DNA of 64,000 nucleotides, from contig NZ_PYAX01000001.1 of assembly GCF_003014735.1 (NCBI RefSeq), forward strand, positions 558,001 through 622,000, in the 5' to 3' direction. Shown piece after piece: positions 1-8,350 of the stretch (positions within the stretch are counted from its first letter, which is position 1; each line of letters begins with the position of its first letter). A program made the translations under genes and the position numbers. The notes beneath the pieces were generated by a model. It was given only the letters and a program-made list of their open reading frames with translations. It was not told where the DNA came from and did no database searches. The stretch is from Saccharothrix carnea (GTDB lineage Bacteria > Actinomycetota > Actinomycetes > Mycobacteriales > Pseudonocardiaceae).

Positions 1-382
1 GCGTGGCGACGCCCTCGCCGTCGAGGTCGACGGCGTCGTAGAGCAGGCCGGAGTCCAGCCGCACGGCCAGCCGGCCCGCGACCTCCTTGCCCTCCAGCGT
101 CGCCGACACCAGCACGGCGACGGGCGACGCGGTGCCCGCGATCGCGGCGAGCGCGTCCACCTTCGGCGTGACCAGGTGGTTCACCGCGTCCTCGGACTCC
201 ACCGCGTACACCTTCACGGCGCCGTAGCGGCCCAGGGACTCCCTCACCTTGCCCGCGGTCCCGGGCGATCCGACCACCACCGCGGCCGGCTCGCCGAGAC
301 GGCGCGCGGCGGATAGAAGCTCATAGGTGACCTTCTTGACCTCGCCGTCGACGTGGTCGACGAGGACGAGTACCTCAGACAT
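1..382 (-). CDS. etfA: Electron transfer flavoprotein alpha subunit, N-terminal part (runs off window)
   Basis: EtfA binds FAD and, with EtfB, passes electrons from acyl-CoA dehydrogenases to the respiratory chain. The visible 127 codons start with MSEVLVLVDHVDGEV, the usual opening of the alpha subunit, followed by the N-terminal alpha/beta domain (AAVVVGSPG, VDALAAI, PVAVLVSAT). The FAD-binding C-terminal half lies beyond base 1, so the gene is truncated only by the window edge. It follows etfB by 14 bases on the same strand and is probably co-transcribed with it. The order etfB-etfA next to an Rv3030-like gene matches Rv3029c-Rv3028c of M. tuberculosis. Confidence 0.93.
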   Translation of the reverse strand, partial: MSEVLVLVDHVDGEVKKVTYELLSAARRLGEPAAVVVGSPGTAGKVRESLGRYGAVKVYAVESEDAVNHLVTPKVDALAAIAGTASPVAVLVSATLEGKEVAGRLAVRLDSGLLYDAVDLDGEGVAT

Positions 383-396
383 TGGATTCCTCGCCT

Positions 397-1179
397 TCAG
401 ATGAGCTTCTGGCCGACCAGGTACTCGGCGATCTTCGAACCGCCGTCACCCGAGTCCTCGACACGCTGACCGGCGCCGCGCGGCGGCTTCGGCGCCGACT
501 CCAGCACCTGCGACCAGGCGGCGCCGAGGCCGACCTCGCCCGCGTCCAACCCCAGGTCGGCGACCGTGAGCGTGCTGACCGGCTTCTTCTTCGCCGCCAT
601 GATGCCCTTGAACGACGGGTACCGCGGCTCGTTGATCTTCTCGTTCACGCTGACCACGGCGGGCAGGCTCGCCTCCAGGTGCGCGACACCCTCGTCGGTC
701 TCCCGCTCGGCCTTCACCGTGCCGCCCTCGACGGTGAGCTTGCGCACCTGCGTGACCTGCGGCACGCCCAGCAGCTCCGCCAGCATCGCCGGCACCGCGC
801 CCGCGCGGCCGTCGGTGGCCTCGTTGCCCGCGATGACCAGGTCGTAGCCCTCGATCGTGCCGATGGCCTTGGCCAGCACCTTCGCGGTGGTGAGCGCGTC
901 GGAACCGTGCAGGGCCTCGTCGGAGACGTGCACCGCCTTGTCCGCGCCCATGGAGAGGGCCTTGCGGATCGCGTCGGTCGCGCGGTCGGGACCCATCGCG
1001 ACGACGGTCACCTCGCCGCCGTGCGCCTCCTGGAGCAGCAGCGCCTCTTCCACGGCGCGCTCGTTGATCTCGTCGAGCACGGCGTCCGCGGACTCGCGGT
1101 CGAGGGTGTGGTCGGCGTCGGCGAGCTTGCGCTCGGACCAGGTGTCGGGCACCTGCTTGACCAGGACGACAATGTTCAT
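397..1179 (-). CDS. etfB: Electron transfer flavoprotein beta subunit
   Basis: Small subunit of the heterodimeric electron carrier; it binds AMP and docks the acyl-CoA dehydrogenase partner. The 260-residue protein opens with MNIVVLVKQVPDTWSERKL and carries the conserved stretches NEIDERAVEEAL-like (here DEINERAVEEALLLQ), MGADKAVHVSDEAL and VIAGNEATDGRAGAVPAMLAELLG, typical of EtfB and of full length. The reading frame is open further upstream, but the start at 1179 is preceded by GCAGGAGG and matches the family start. It leads the etfB-etfA operon. Confidence 0.94.
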   Translation of the reverse strand: MNIVVLVKQVPDTWSERKLADADHTLDRESADAVLDEINERAVEEALLLQEAHGGEVTVVAMGPDRATDAIRKALSMGADKAVHVSDEALHGSDALTTAKVLAKAIGTIEGYDLVIAGNEATDGRAGAVPAMLAELLGVPQVTQVRKLTVEGGTVKAERETDEGVAHLEASLPAVVSVNEKINEPRYPSFKGIMAAKKKPVSTLTVADLGLDAGEVGLGAAWSQVLESAPKPPRGAGQRVEDSGDGGSKIAEYLVGQKLI

Positions 1180-1309
1180 GGGTCCTCTTCGACCTCCTGC
1201 GGACGGGCGGCGACGTGGGTGGGCGACGGTAGTTGCCTGCGGTCGCCGGATTGCTCGTGACCCTGCCATGTCATCGCCGCATTGGCATGGTGGTGTCGGC
1301 CACCCGAAT

Positions 1310-1325
1310 GTTACCCACCGGTAGC
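1310..1325. promoter_or_regulatory. Candidate operator upstream of etfB
   Basis: An imperfect inverted repeat, GTTACC-CACC-GGTAGC, lies about 130 bases upstream of the etfB start between the divergent etfB and DegV genes. Spaced TACC/GGTA arms of this kind are common sites for TetR-type regulators of acyl-CoA metabolism. Only the symmetry is seen; the regulator is not known. Confidence 0.3.
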
Positions 1326-1458
1326 AGAGGTGCAAGCGACAGCAAGCACCCCTGGCGGGTGATGATGCTCACTGGCGCGTTCCAGGCTATTCGGACAATG
1401 TCGTCTCTCCGCACGACGGCGTTACAGGCCCTCCCCCTATTGGGCTACGTTCGAGCGC

Positions 1459-2301
1459 ATGCCACGGCGAGTAGCGATTGTCACGGATTCCACCGCCTGC
1501 CTGCCGCCGCAGTTGACCGAGAAGCTCGGCGTGACCGTCGCGCAGATCCAGGTGCGCATCGGCGACTGGGTCGAGGACGAGGTCCGCGTGCCCGTGCCGA
1601 AGCTGGTCGACGCCCTGCGCGGGCAGCTGGACGTGGCCACCGCGCCACCCGACCCCGGCGCGTTCTTCTGGTCCTACGCCGACGCGGCCGCCTCCGGCGC
1701 GGAGGCGATCGTGTCGCTGCACGTGTCGACCGGCCTCTCGCAGACCGTCGAGGCCGCCCGGCAGGCCGCCGCCCAGGTGCAGGTGCCGGTGCACGTGGTG
1801 GACACGCAGACGTGCGGCATGAGCCTCGGCTACGCGGTCGTGGCCGCCGCCACCGTGGCCGCCGCGGGCGGTGACGCGAACCGCGTCGTGTCGGCCGCGC
1901 AGCACAGCGTCCGGCGCAGCAGCGAACTGCTGTACGTGGACACGTTGGAGTACCTGCGGCGCGGTGGTCGGATCGGCAAGGCCGCCGCCCTGGTCGGCTC
2001 GGCGCTGTCGATGAAGCCGCTGCTGACCGTCACGGACGGGCGGATCGCGCCGCTGGACAAGGTGCTCGGCGCCGAACGGGCGGTGCGCAAGCTGGTCGAG
2101 ATCGCGGTCAAGCGGGCGGGCCAGGAGGCCGTGGACATCGCGGTCGAGCACTTCGACGCCGCCGATCGCGCGGGCAGCGTGCTGGAGCAGTTGCGCGCGA
2201 AGCTGCCCAACGTGCGGCGGTTCCTGGTGACGCAGGTGAGCTCGGCGATCGGCGCGCACGTCGGGCCCGGGGCGGTCGGCGTGACCGTTTCGCCGGTTTA
2301 G
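1459..2301 (+). CDS. DegV family fatty-acid-binding protein
   Basis: DegV (FakB-like) proteins bind a fatty acid in a two-domain fold; in Firmicutes they present it to the kinase FakA. The 280-residue protein starts MPRRVAIVTDSTACLPPQL, containing the family's TDSTxxLP lipid-binding loop, and continues with SLHVSTGLSQTVEAAR and VVDTQTCGMSLGY, the second binding motif. Length is normal. A TACGTT hexamer (1446-1451) ends seven bases before the ATG, so the mRNA may have almost no leader. No FakA kinase is visible in the window, so its partner here is unknown. Confidence 0.9.
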   Translation: MPRRVAIVTDSTACLPPQLTEKLGVTVAQIQVRIGDWVEDEVRVPVPKLVDALRGQLDVATAPPDPGAFFWSYADAAASGAEAIVSLHVSTGLSQTVEAARQAAAQVQVPVHVVDTQTCGMSLGYAVVAAATVAAAGGDANRVVSAAQHSVRRSSELLYVDTLEYLRRGGRIGKAAALVGSALSMKPLLTVTDGRIAPLDKVLGAERAVRKLVEIAVKRAGQEAVDIAVEHFDAADRAGSVLEQLRAKLPNVRRFLVTQVSSAIGAHVGPGAVGVTVSPV

Positions 2302-2350
2302 GAACTCCGTGCGGGGTTTGAGCGTTGAGCGTGCGGGGAAGGAGGTGGAC

Positions 2351-2494
2351 ATGGCATCTCTGTTCAGCAAGCTCGCCGCGTTCGCCCGCAGTCCGCAGGG
2401 CCGTCGGGTCACCGAACAGGTCAAGCAAGCGGCACGCGACCCCCGCAACAAGGCCAAGGCCCAGCAACTGCTGCGCAAGTTCCGCAAGCGCTGA
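2351..2494 (+). CDS. Small basic actinobacterial protein, function unknown
   Basis: A 47-codon gene starting MASLFSKLAAFARSPQGRR, preceded by GGAGGTGGAC, a strong ribosome binding site that fixes the start. The product is rich in Lys, Arg, Gln and Ala, has no membrane segment, and ends in a cluster of basic residues (RKFRKR). Similar very small proteins with an ARSPQGRR-type core occur in actinobacteria, but I know of no function. It follows the DegV gene by 49 bases on the same strand and could be co-transcribed. Confidence 0.7.
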   Translation: MASLFSKLAAFARSPQGRRVTEQVKQAARDPRNKAKAQQLLRKFRKR

Positions 2495-2521
2495 CAGCGA
2501 CCAAGGCGGTTCGGCGGCCCG

Positions 2522-3169
2522 CTACCGGTTGGATTCCCGGCGGGCCGCTTCCACCGTGCGCCGGACCGGCTCCGACCGCACCGGTACCTGGATGACCATC
2601 GGCTCACCAGGTTCGTCGGCGGGCTCGGCCGGCCCGGCTGATTCCGCGGGCGCGACCGGCTCGACACCCCCTGCCGCCTCCGCAACGGCTTCGGCAGGTC
2701 CGACAGGTTCAGCGGGCTCGGTGACCACGGCGGGCTCGGCCGGTTCGACGACCGCGCCGGCCGGTTCCGCGTCCTCGGTGGCCGGCTCGGCCGTTTCCGC
2801 GCCCTCCGCGGGTGATCCCAGCGGTTCGGGCGTCGGACCGGTGCGCACCACGTGCATCCGGCGCACGGCGTCCTGCCGCACCGGCAGCTCGGTCCCCGGC
2901 TGGGGATCCGGCACCAGGGCCAGGTTCGGGCGGGCGGATCGCGGTGCCGGCAGCGAGGTCGGGATGCCCATCACCGGGTTGCGGTGGATCGGCTTGGTCG
3001 CGTAGTCCTGCGGCGGGAACAGGGGTTCCGGCCGGGGCGCCGGCGGGGCGGGTGCCGGTTCGGCGGCGGGTTCGGGCGGTTGCTCGCGCCGGAGCATGAT
3101 CGCCGTCAGCACGCAGCCCGCCGCGAACGACAGGGCGCACAGCCCGAACACCGCCGCCACCCCGGACAT
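2522..3169 (-). CDS. Membrane-anchored Pro/Ala/Glu-rich protein
   Basis: The 215-residue product has one N-terminal membrane segment (about residues 5-25, VAAVFGLCALSFAAGCVLTA) followed by a long low-complexity tail rich in Pro, Ala and Glu with repeated AEPAEPA-type stretches. It looks like an envelope protein with an extended extracytoplasmic tail; no enzyme domain is visible. The ATG overlaps the stop of the upstream 56-codon gene by one base (TGATG), so the two are probably translationally coupled. A GTG one codon upstream would also be possible. Function unknown. Confidence 0.7.
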   Translation of the reverse strand: MSGVAAVFGLCALSFAAGCVLTAIMLRREQPPEPAAEPAPAPPAPRPEPLFPPQDYATKPIHRNPVMGIPTSLPAPRSARPNLALVPDPQPGTELPVRQDAVRRMHVVRTGPTPEPLGSPAEGAETAEPATEDAEPAGAVVEPAEPAVVTEPAEPVGPAEAVAEAAGGVEPVAPAESAGPAEPADEPGEPMVIQVPVRSEPVRRTVEAARRESNR

Positions 3170-3339
3170 CACCCGTCCTCACTCGACCGGACGGACGGCC
3201 CGATCGGGATCTCCCGCGCCGGTTCGACCGTCGGCCGCACCGGCGCCTTCGTCGGTCGCGCGCCCGCGGCCTCGCCGCCGTGGACGGCGAAGACCGGCAC
3301 CAAGCCCACCACCGACAGCAGGACGAGCCGCGAGACCAT
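3169..3339 (-). CDS. Short signal-peptide/membrane protein in a coupled operon
   Basis: This 56-codon reading frame is found directly in the sequence. It translates as MVSRLVLLSVVGLVPVFAVH followed by a hydrophilic Pro/Arg-rich tail, that is, one hydrophobic segment (about residues 4-19) and a short outside or inside tail. Its start overlaps the stop of the coiled-coil gene by one base and its stop overlaps the start of the next gene by one base, TGATG at both joints. That exact tiling is the main argument that it is real. Function unknown; a small partner of its two neighbours is the simplest guess. Confidence 0.68.
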   Translation of the reverse strand: MVSRLVLLSVVGLVPVFAVHGGEAAGARPTKAPVRPTVEPAREIPIGPSVRSSEDG

Positions 3340-4391
3340 CAAGCACCGACCCGTTCGTCGTCAGTCGCCCGCCCGACCTCAGGCGGCACGACGTCCACCG
3401 CTTCCACGGCCACCTGCTCGGCGTTCACCTGTTCCGCGTTCACCTGCTCGGCGGTCGTCTGCTCCGGGATCAGGTTGGGCACGCGGTCGGCCGCCGAGTC
3501 CAGCGCGACGCGGGCCGAGGCGAGCTGGGCGGCCACCGTCTGGCGCAACTCGCGCAGTTCCTCGGCCTGCCGCTGGATCTCGTCGATGCGCCTGCTCGCC
3601 TCACGCGCGGCGAGCTTGATCAGGAACGCGGCCCGTGTCTTCGCCAGCTCCTCCTGCTCCGCGAAGTGCTGCTCGGCCTCGTGGCGGCGCCGGTTCATGG
3701 TCAGCTCGAAGAAGTTCTGCGCCTTGGTGCGCCTGGTGTCGGAGTCGGCCTCCAACTGCGTGCACCGCTCGGCCGCCTCCCGCAGCACGCGGTCCGCCTC
3801 CTGCTCCGCGTTCGCCACGGCGGCGGCGCACTCGGCCTCGACCTCCTCGGCCCGGGCCCTGAGGTGCGCCTCGACCTCGGCCTGACGGCGTTCCAGGTCG
3901 ACCTCGCGCTGGTCCAGCTCGGCGGCACGCTGGTTCGCCGCGTCACGCTGCTCCCGCGCGTGCGCGTCGGCCTCGGCCCGCTGCGCGGCCAACTCCTCCT
4001 CGACCTGGCGCCGCAGGTCGGCCAGCTCCGCCTCGGTGCGCTCGCGCAACGTCGCGACGTCCTGCTCGGCGCGCAGCCGCAGGTCGTTCGCCTCGTCCTC
4101 GGCGAGCGTGAGCATCCGGTGCAGCCGCTCGGACGCGCCGGTGGTCGTGTTGGGCGACTTCTCCAACCGCTCGATGCGGGCCCGCGCCGCGTCCAGGTCG
4201 CCGCGGGTCATCTCCAGCAGCTTGCGGAGGTCGGCCGCCTGGGCCAGCGCCTCGGCGCGGTCGAGGGCGTTGTACTTGAGCTGCTCGTCCAGGTTCTCCA
4301 GGTGCTCGATCACCTGACGGCGGTGGAAACCTCGGTAGACGATGTCGAAACCCGCGTGCAGCGGAACAATCTCCGGCTCTTTCGCACCCAT
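3339..4391 (-). CDS. DivIVA-like coiled-coil protein
   Basis: A 350-residue protein starting MGAKEPEIVPLHAGFDIVYRG. The first 40 residues (FDIVYRGFHRRQVIEHLENL) resemble the N-terminal DivIVA/Wag31 region that precedes the coiled coil. The rest is almost uninterrupted heptad-rich helix, very high in Glu, Ala, Arg and Gln. DivIVA-like and FilP/Scy-like coiled-coil proteins organise polar growth in actinomycetes, so a cytoskeletal role is a reasonable inference. The frame is open 23 codons further up, but this ATG fits the family. It heads a three-gene operon whose members overlap by single bases. Confidence 0.78.
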   Translation of the reverse strand: MGAKEPEIVPLHAGFDIVYRGFHRRQVIEHLENLDEQLKYNALDRAEALAQAADLRKLLEMTRGDLDAARARIERLEKSPNTTTGASERLHRMLTLAEDEANDLRLRAEQDVATLRERTEAELADLRRQVEEELAAQRAEADAHAREQRDAANQRAAELDQREVDLERRQAEVEAHLRARAEEVEAECAAAVANAEQEADRVLREAAERCTQLEADSDTRRTKAQNFFELTMNRRRHEAEQHFAEQEELAKTRAAFLIKLAAREASRRIDEIQRQAEELRELRQTVAAQLASARVALDSAADRVPNLIPEQTTAEQVNAEQVNAEQVAVEAVDVVPPEVGRATDDERVGA

Positions 4392-4705
4392 GGCGGCCCC
4401 GCTCGTTCGAAGATTGGCCGAGGGTACCGAGCGTAAGGCACCCAACCGGCACATGACCACCCACGACTACCCTGGTGCGACACCGCCGATGCATACCACT
4501 GGCTGCGGAAACACCATCAGGGAAGATCAGCGCAGGCCTGGCTCAGGTCACCCGATAGTGTTATTTTCTCGAATCAGCCGATCCATTGTTAATGCACACA
4601 GCAACAATTACCCGCCGTCGCGAGTCGGCAAGTTCACACGAAACAGTGACAGTCCAACGAACGGGCGACGCCTACCAACGAGTAACGAGCAACTACGCTG
4701 GTCGG
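4392..4705. other. Divergent intergenic region, AT-richer than its surroundings
   Basis: About 310 bases between the divergent coiled-coil and methyltransferase genes. The middle (about 4556-4610) is notably AT-rich for this genome (TTATTTTCTCG, CCATTGTTAATG). Apart from the start-proximal hexamer at 4694-4699, I see no clear gene, hairpin or repeat. Confidence 0.5.
4694..4699 (+). promoter_or_regulatory. Leaderless -10 hexamer TACGCT for the Rv3030-like gene
   Basis: TACGCT fits the actinobacterial TANNNT -10 consensus. Its last T is seven bases before the GTG at 4706, placing the expected transcription start on the G of the start codon. There is no purine-rich ribosome binding site, which supports both a leaderless mRNA and this start. 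Confidence 0.55.
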
Positions 4706-5452
4706 GTGACCGTCGAGCCGCTGCCCCTCACCGGTGAGCGCACCGTGCCCGGGATCGCCGAGGAGAACTACTGGTTCCGGCGCCACGAGGCGGCGTACCT
4801 GGACCTGGTCCGGCACTGCGGCGGCGCGGTGGTGCTCGAAGCGGGCTGCGGCGAGGGCTACGGTGCCGCGCTGATCGCCCGGCACGCCGAACGGGTCGTC
4901 GCGCTCGACTACGACGAGCTGACGGCGGCGCACGCGAGCCGCGCGTACCCGGAACTGGCGGTGCTGCGCGGCAACCTGGCGTCGTTGCCGCTGCGCGACG
5001 CGAGCGTGGACGTGGTGGCGAACCTCCAGGTCATCGAGCACCTGTGGGACCAGGAGGGCTTCCTGGTCGAGTGCGCGCGGGTACTGCGGCCCGGCGGGCG
5101 GCTGCTGGTCACCACGCCGAACCGGATCACGTTCTCCCCCGGCCGCGACACGCCGCTCAACCCGTTCCACACCCGCGAGCTGGCGCCCGCCGAGCTGCAC
5201 GGTCTGCTGGTCGACGCCGGTCTGCGGGTCGAGCTGCTGGCCGGTCTGCGGCACGGCCCGGCGTTGCGCGCGCTCGACGAGCGGTTCGGCGGGTCGGTCA
5301 TCGACGCGCAGGTGGCCGTGGTGGTGGACGGCGGCGAGTGGCCCGACGACCTGCTGGCCGCCGTGGCGTCGGTGCGCGCGGAGGACTTCGAGATCACCAC
5401 CGACGACCTGGACGCGAGCCTGGACCTGGTGGCCGTGGCGGTGCGCCCGTGA
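4706..5452 (+). CDS. SAM-dependent methyltransferase, Rv3030-like (polymethylated glucan locus)
   Basis: The 248-residue protein has the class I methyltransferase signature VLEAGCGEGYGA (SAM-binding motif I), the acidic loop VVALDYDE, and VVANLQVIEHLWDQ. The stretch TTPNRITFSPGRDTPLNPFHTREL is nearly the same as I recall for Rv3030. In mycobacteria that gene lies in the locus for 6-O-methylglucose lipopolysaccharide, where it is a candidate sugar O-methyltransferase; the assignment here is by similarity and context. The frame is open 40 codons upstream, but GTG 4706 gives the LTGERTVPG opening and suits the leaderless promoter. Its stop overlaps the GTG of the GH57 gene (GTGA). Confidence 0.9.
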   Translation: MTVEPLPLTGERTVPGIAEENYWFRRHEAAYLDLVRHCGGAVVLEAGCGEGYGAALIARHAERVVALDYDELTAAHASRAYPELAVLRGNLASLPLRDASVDVVANLQVIEHLWDQEGFLVECARVLRPGGRLLVTTPNRITFSPGRDTPLNPFHTRELAPAELHGLLVDAGLRVELLAGLRHGPALRALDERFGGSVIDAQVAVVVDGGEWPDDLLAAVASVRAEDFEITTDDLDASLDLVAVAVRP

Positions 5453-6921
5453 CGCACGAGGGGACGTTCTGCCTGGTCCTGCACAGCCACCTGCCGTGGC
5501 TGGCGCACCACGGCGCCTGGCCGGTCGGCGAGGAGTGGCTGTACCAGGCGTGGGCGCACTCGTACCTGCCGGTGGTGGACCTGCTGGAGCGGTTCGCCGC
5601 CGAGGGCCGCGAGGACGTGCTGACGCTGGGCGTCACGCCGATCCTGGCGGCGCAGCTGGACGACCCGTACAGCCTGCGCGGCCTGCACGACTGGCTGGGC
5701 AACTGGCAGCTGCGGGCGCACAGCGCGTCGTCCCGGCTGCCCGACCTGGCGGCACGCGAGCACCGTGCGTCGGCCTGGGCTTTGGACCGCTTCGAAACGC
5801 GCTGGCGGCACGGTTTCTCGCCGGTGCTGCGGTCCCTTGTGGACTCACGGGCGGTCGAACTGCTGGGCGGACCGGCCGCGCACCCGTTCCAGCCGCTGCT
5901 CGACCCGCGGCTGCGGGCGTTCTCGTTGCGCACCGGGCTGGCCGACACCGCGCTGCGGATCGGGTCGACGCCGGAGGGCATCTGGGCGCCGGAATGCGCC
6001 TACGCGCCGGGCCTGGAGCACGACTACGCGCGGGCCGGTGTGCGGAGGTTCCTGGTGGACGGGCCGTCGCTGCGCGGGGACACCGCCGCGGGCAGGCCGG
6101 TCGGCACCTCGGACGTGGTGGCCTTCGGGCGTGACCTGGAGGTGTCGTACCGGGTGTGGTCGCCCAAGGTCGGCTACCCCGGCGACCCGGCCTACCGGGA
6201 CTTCCACACCTACGACCACCCGAGCGGGCTCAAGCCGTCGCGGGTGACGGGCAAGCACGTCGAGCCGTCCGACAAGCGGCCGTACGACCCGGACTCGGCG
6301 GCACAGGCCGTCCAGCGGCACGCGGCGGACTTCGTGGACACGGTGGTGCGGCGGCTGCGGGCGTTGAAGGAGCAGCACGGCAAGCCGTCCCTGGTGGTCG
6401 CCGCGTACGACACCGAGCTGTACGGGCACTGGTGGCACGAGGGTCCGGCGTGGCTGGAAGCGGTGCTGCGGCTGCTGCCCTCGGCGGGGGTGCGGGTGAC
6501 GACGTTGCGCGGCGCGGTCGAGGCCGGGCACGTGGGCACGCCGGTCGACGTGCCGCCGTCGTCGTGGGGCTCGGGCAAGGACTGGCAGGTGTGGAACGGG
6601 CCTCAGGTCGCCGACATCGTGCACGGCAACGCGGAGGTGCAGCGGGAACTGCTCGCGCTGGACCTGTCCGGCGCGGTGCGCGACCCGGTCGCCGACCAGG
6701 CCGTGCGGGAGGCGTTGCTGGCGCTGTCCAGCGACTGGGCGTTCATGGTCACCAAGGACTCGGCCGCCGACTACGCCCGCTACCGGGCCAAGGTGCACGC
6801 GGACCGGTTCAGCGAGCTGGTCGGGCTCCGGCGGGCCGGGCGCGGACGTGCGCGGGCGGCCGAACTGCGCCTGGTCGACGGTCCGTTCGGCCACCTCGAC
6901 GCGCGAGGGCTGGCTAGTTGA
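5449..6921 (+). CDS. GH57 1,4-alpha-glucan branching enzyme, Rv3031-like
   Basis: A 490-residue GH57 protein. It opens VTHEGTFCLVLHSHLPWLAHHG, with the family motif HSHLPW. The catalytic nucleophile Glu is in WAPECAY (E182) and the acid Asp in AYDTELYGHWWHEGP (D321), both matching GH57 branching enzymes. Such enzymes make alpha-1,6 branches on a growing alpha-1,4-glucan. The Rv3031 counterpart sits in the mycobacterial MGLP locus and is thought to branch the glucan core. GTG 5449 overlaps the methyltransferase stop by four bases, so the pair is translationally coupled. Confidence 0.92.
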   Translation: MTHEGTFCLVLHSHLPWLAHHGAWPVGEEWLYQAWAHSYLPVVDLLERFAAEGREDVLTLGVTPILAAQLDDPYSLRGLHDWLGNWQLRAHSASSRLPDLAAREHRASAWALDRFETRWRHGFSPVLRSLVDSRAVELLGGPAAHPFQPLLDPRLRAFSLRTGLADTALRIGSTPEGIWAPECAYAPGLEHDYARAGVRRFLVDGPSLRGDTAAGRPVGTSDVVAFGRDLEVSYRVWSPKVGYPGDPAYRDFHTYDHPSGLKPSRVTGKHVEPSDKRPYDPDSAAQAVQRHAADFVDTVVRRLRALKEQHGKPSLVVAAYDTELYGHWWHEGPAWLEAVLRLLPSAGVRVTTLRGAVEAGHVGTPVDVPPSSWGSGKDWQVWNGPQVADIVHGNAEVQRELLALDLSGAVRDPVADQAVREALLALSSDWAFMVTKDSAADYARYRAKVHADRFSELVGLRRAGRGRARAAELRLVDGPFGHLDARGLAS

Positions 6922-7099
6922 CGCCCCCGCCGCCCGAGACGTCGTTGCCGTGCTCCCGGTACGCGACACCCGCGCGCTGCACGCCCCTAGCCGCCACTGG
7001 CCCACTACCCGCAGACTGGACCGCCATGCGAGGTCGCGCCGGTCAGGCGACCGAGCCCGCCGTCTGCGGAGCAGCGGCAATCGAACACAGGGATGGCCC

Positions 7100-8350
7100 A
7101 TGCGCGTGCTGATGTTGTCCTGGGAGTACCCGCCGGTCGTCGTCGGCGGATTGGGCCGGCACGTGCACGCGCTGGCCGGGCACCTGGCGGCGCAGGGGCA
7201 CGAGGTGGTCGTGCTGTGCCGGCAGCCCGCCGGGACGGACGCGGTCACGCACCCCACGACGGATGGCGTGGTCGACGGCGTGCGGCTGATCCGGGTGGCC
7301 GAGGACCCGACGCACCTGGTGTTCGAGCGGGACCTGGTGGCGTGGACGCTGGCCATGGGTCACGCGATGACGCGTGCCGGGTTGAGGTTGCTGGCGGACT
7401 GGCGGCCGGACGTCGTGCACGCGCACGACTGGCTGGTCACGCACCCCGCGATCGCGCTGGCGGAGGTGTGCGGCGCGCCGTTGGTGGCGACCGTGCACGC
7501 GACCGAGGCCGGGCGGCACAGCGGGTGGCTGTCACAGACGTTGAACCAGCAGGTGCACTCCGTCGAGTGGTGGCTGGCGAACCGGGCGGACGCGCTGATC
7601 ACGTGCTCGTCGGCGATGAGGACCGAGGTGGCGCACCTGTTCGAGGTGGAGCCGTCGTCCGTCACCGTGCTGCACAACGGCATCGAGCCACGACGGTGGC
7701 GCGTGCGCTCGTCCGACGTGGCCGCCGCGCGGGCCGCGCACAGCCCGTCCGGTGCGCCGCTGCTGCTGTTCTTCGGTCGGCTGGAGTGGGAGAAGGGCGT
7801 GCAGGACCTGATCGCCGCCCTGCCCCGCATCCGCCGCATCCACCCCGGCACGCGGCTGGTCGTGGCCGGCACCGGGACGCACCGGGACTGGCTCGTGGAG
7901 CAGGCGCGCAAGCACAAGGTGCGGCGGGCGGTCGACTTCGTCGGCCACCTGCCGGACCGCGCGCTGGCGGCGGCCCTGGCGGCGGCGGACGCGGTCGTGC
8001 TGCCGAGCAAGTACGAGCCGTTCGGGATCGTGGCGCTGGAGGCGGCGGCGGCCGGCACTCCACTGGTCGCGTCCACCGCGGGCGGTCTCGGCGAAGTCGT
8101 CCTGGACGGCGTCACCGGCCTGTCCTTCGCCCCCGGTGACATCGACGCCCTGGCCGGCGCGGTCCGCTCCGTCCTGGACGACCGCCCCGCCGCCCAACGC
8201 CGAGCCCGCGCCGCGAAGTCCCGCCTGGCGACCGACTTCGACTGGTCGAAGATCGCCGAGGAAACCGTCGCGGTCTACCGCTCCGCCACCGTCCACGACC
8301 ACCCGTCGCTGGGCCGCCCGAAGATCCCGACCGGCAACGTGTTCCTCTAG
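7100..8350 (+). CDS. GT4-type alpha-1,4-glucosyltransferase, Rv3032-like
   Basis: The 416-residue GT-B enzyme starts MRVLMLSWEYPPVVVGGLGRH, with the glycine-rich loop for the sugar nucleotide. It contains HAHDWL, VATVHATEAGRHSGW and the EX7E signature EPFGIVALE (E306 to E314). In mycobacteria the Rv3032 enzyme elongates the alpha-1,4-glucan of MGLP and also contributes to glycogen and capsular glucan. It follows the GH57 gene by 178 bases with no clear promoter, so it is likely part of the same transcription unit. The frame is open 84 codons upstream; this ATG gives the family N-terminus. Its stop shares CTAG with the convergent NACHT gene. Confidence 0.92.
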   Translation: MRVLMLSWEYPPVVVGGLGRHVHALAGHLAAQGHEVVVLCRQPAGTDAVTHPTTDGVVDGVRLIRVAEDPTHLVFERDLVAWTLAMGHAMTRAGLRLLADWRPDVVHAHDWLVTHPAIALAEVCGAPLVATVHATEAGRHSGWLSQTLNQQVHSVEWWLANRADALITCSSAMRTEVAHLFEVEPSSVTVLHNGIEPRRWRVRSSDVAAARAAHSPSGAPLLLFFGRLEWEKGVQDLIAALPRIRRIHPGTRLVVAGTGTHRDWLVEQARKHKVRRAVDFVGHLPDRALAAALAAADAVVLPSKYEPFGIVALEAAAAGTPLVASTAGGLGEVVLDGVTGLSFAPGDIDALAGAVRSVLDDRPAAQRRARAAKSRLATDFDWSKIAEETVAVYRSATVHDHPSLGRPKIPTGNVFL

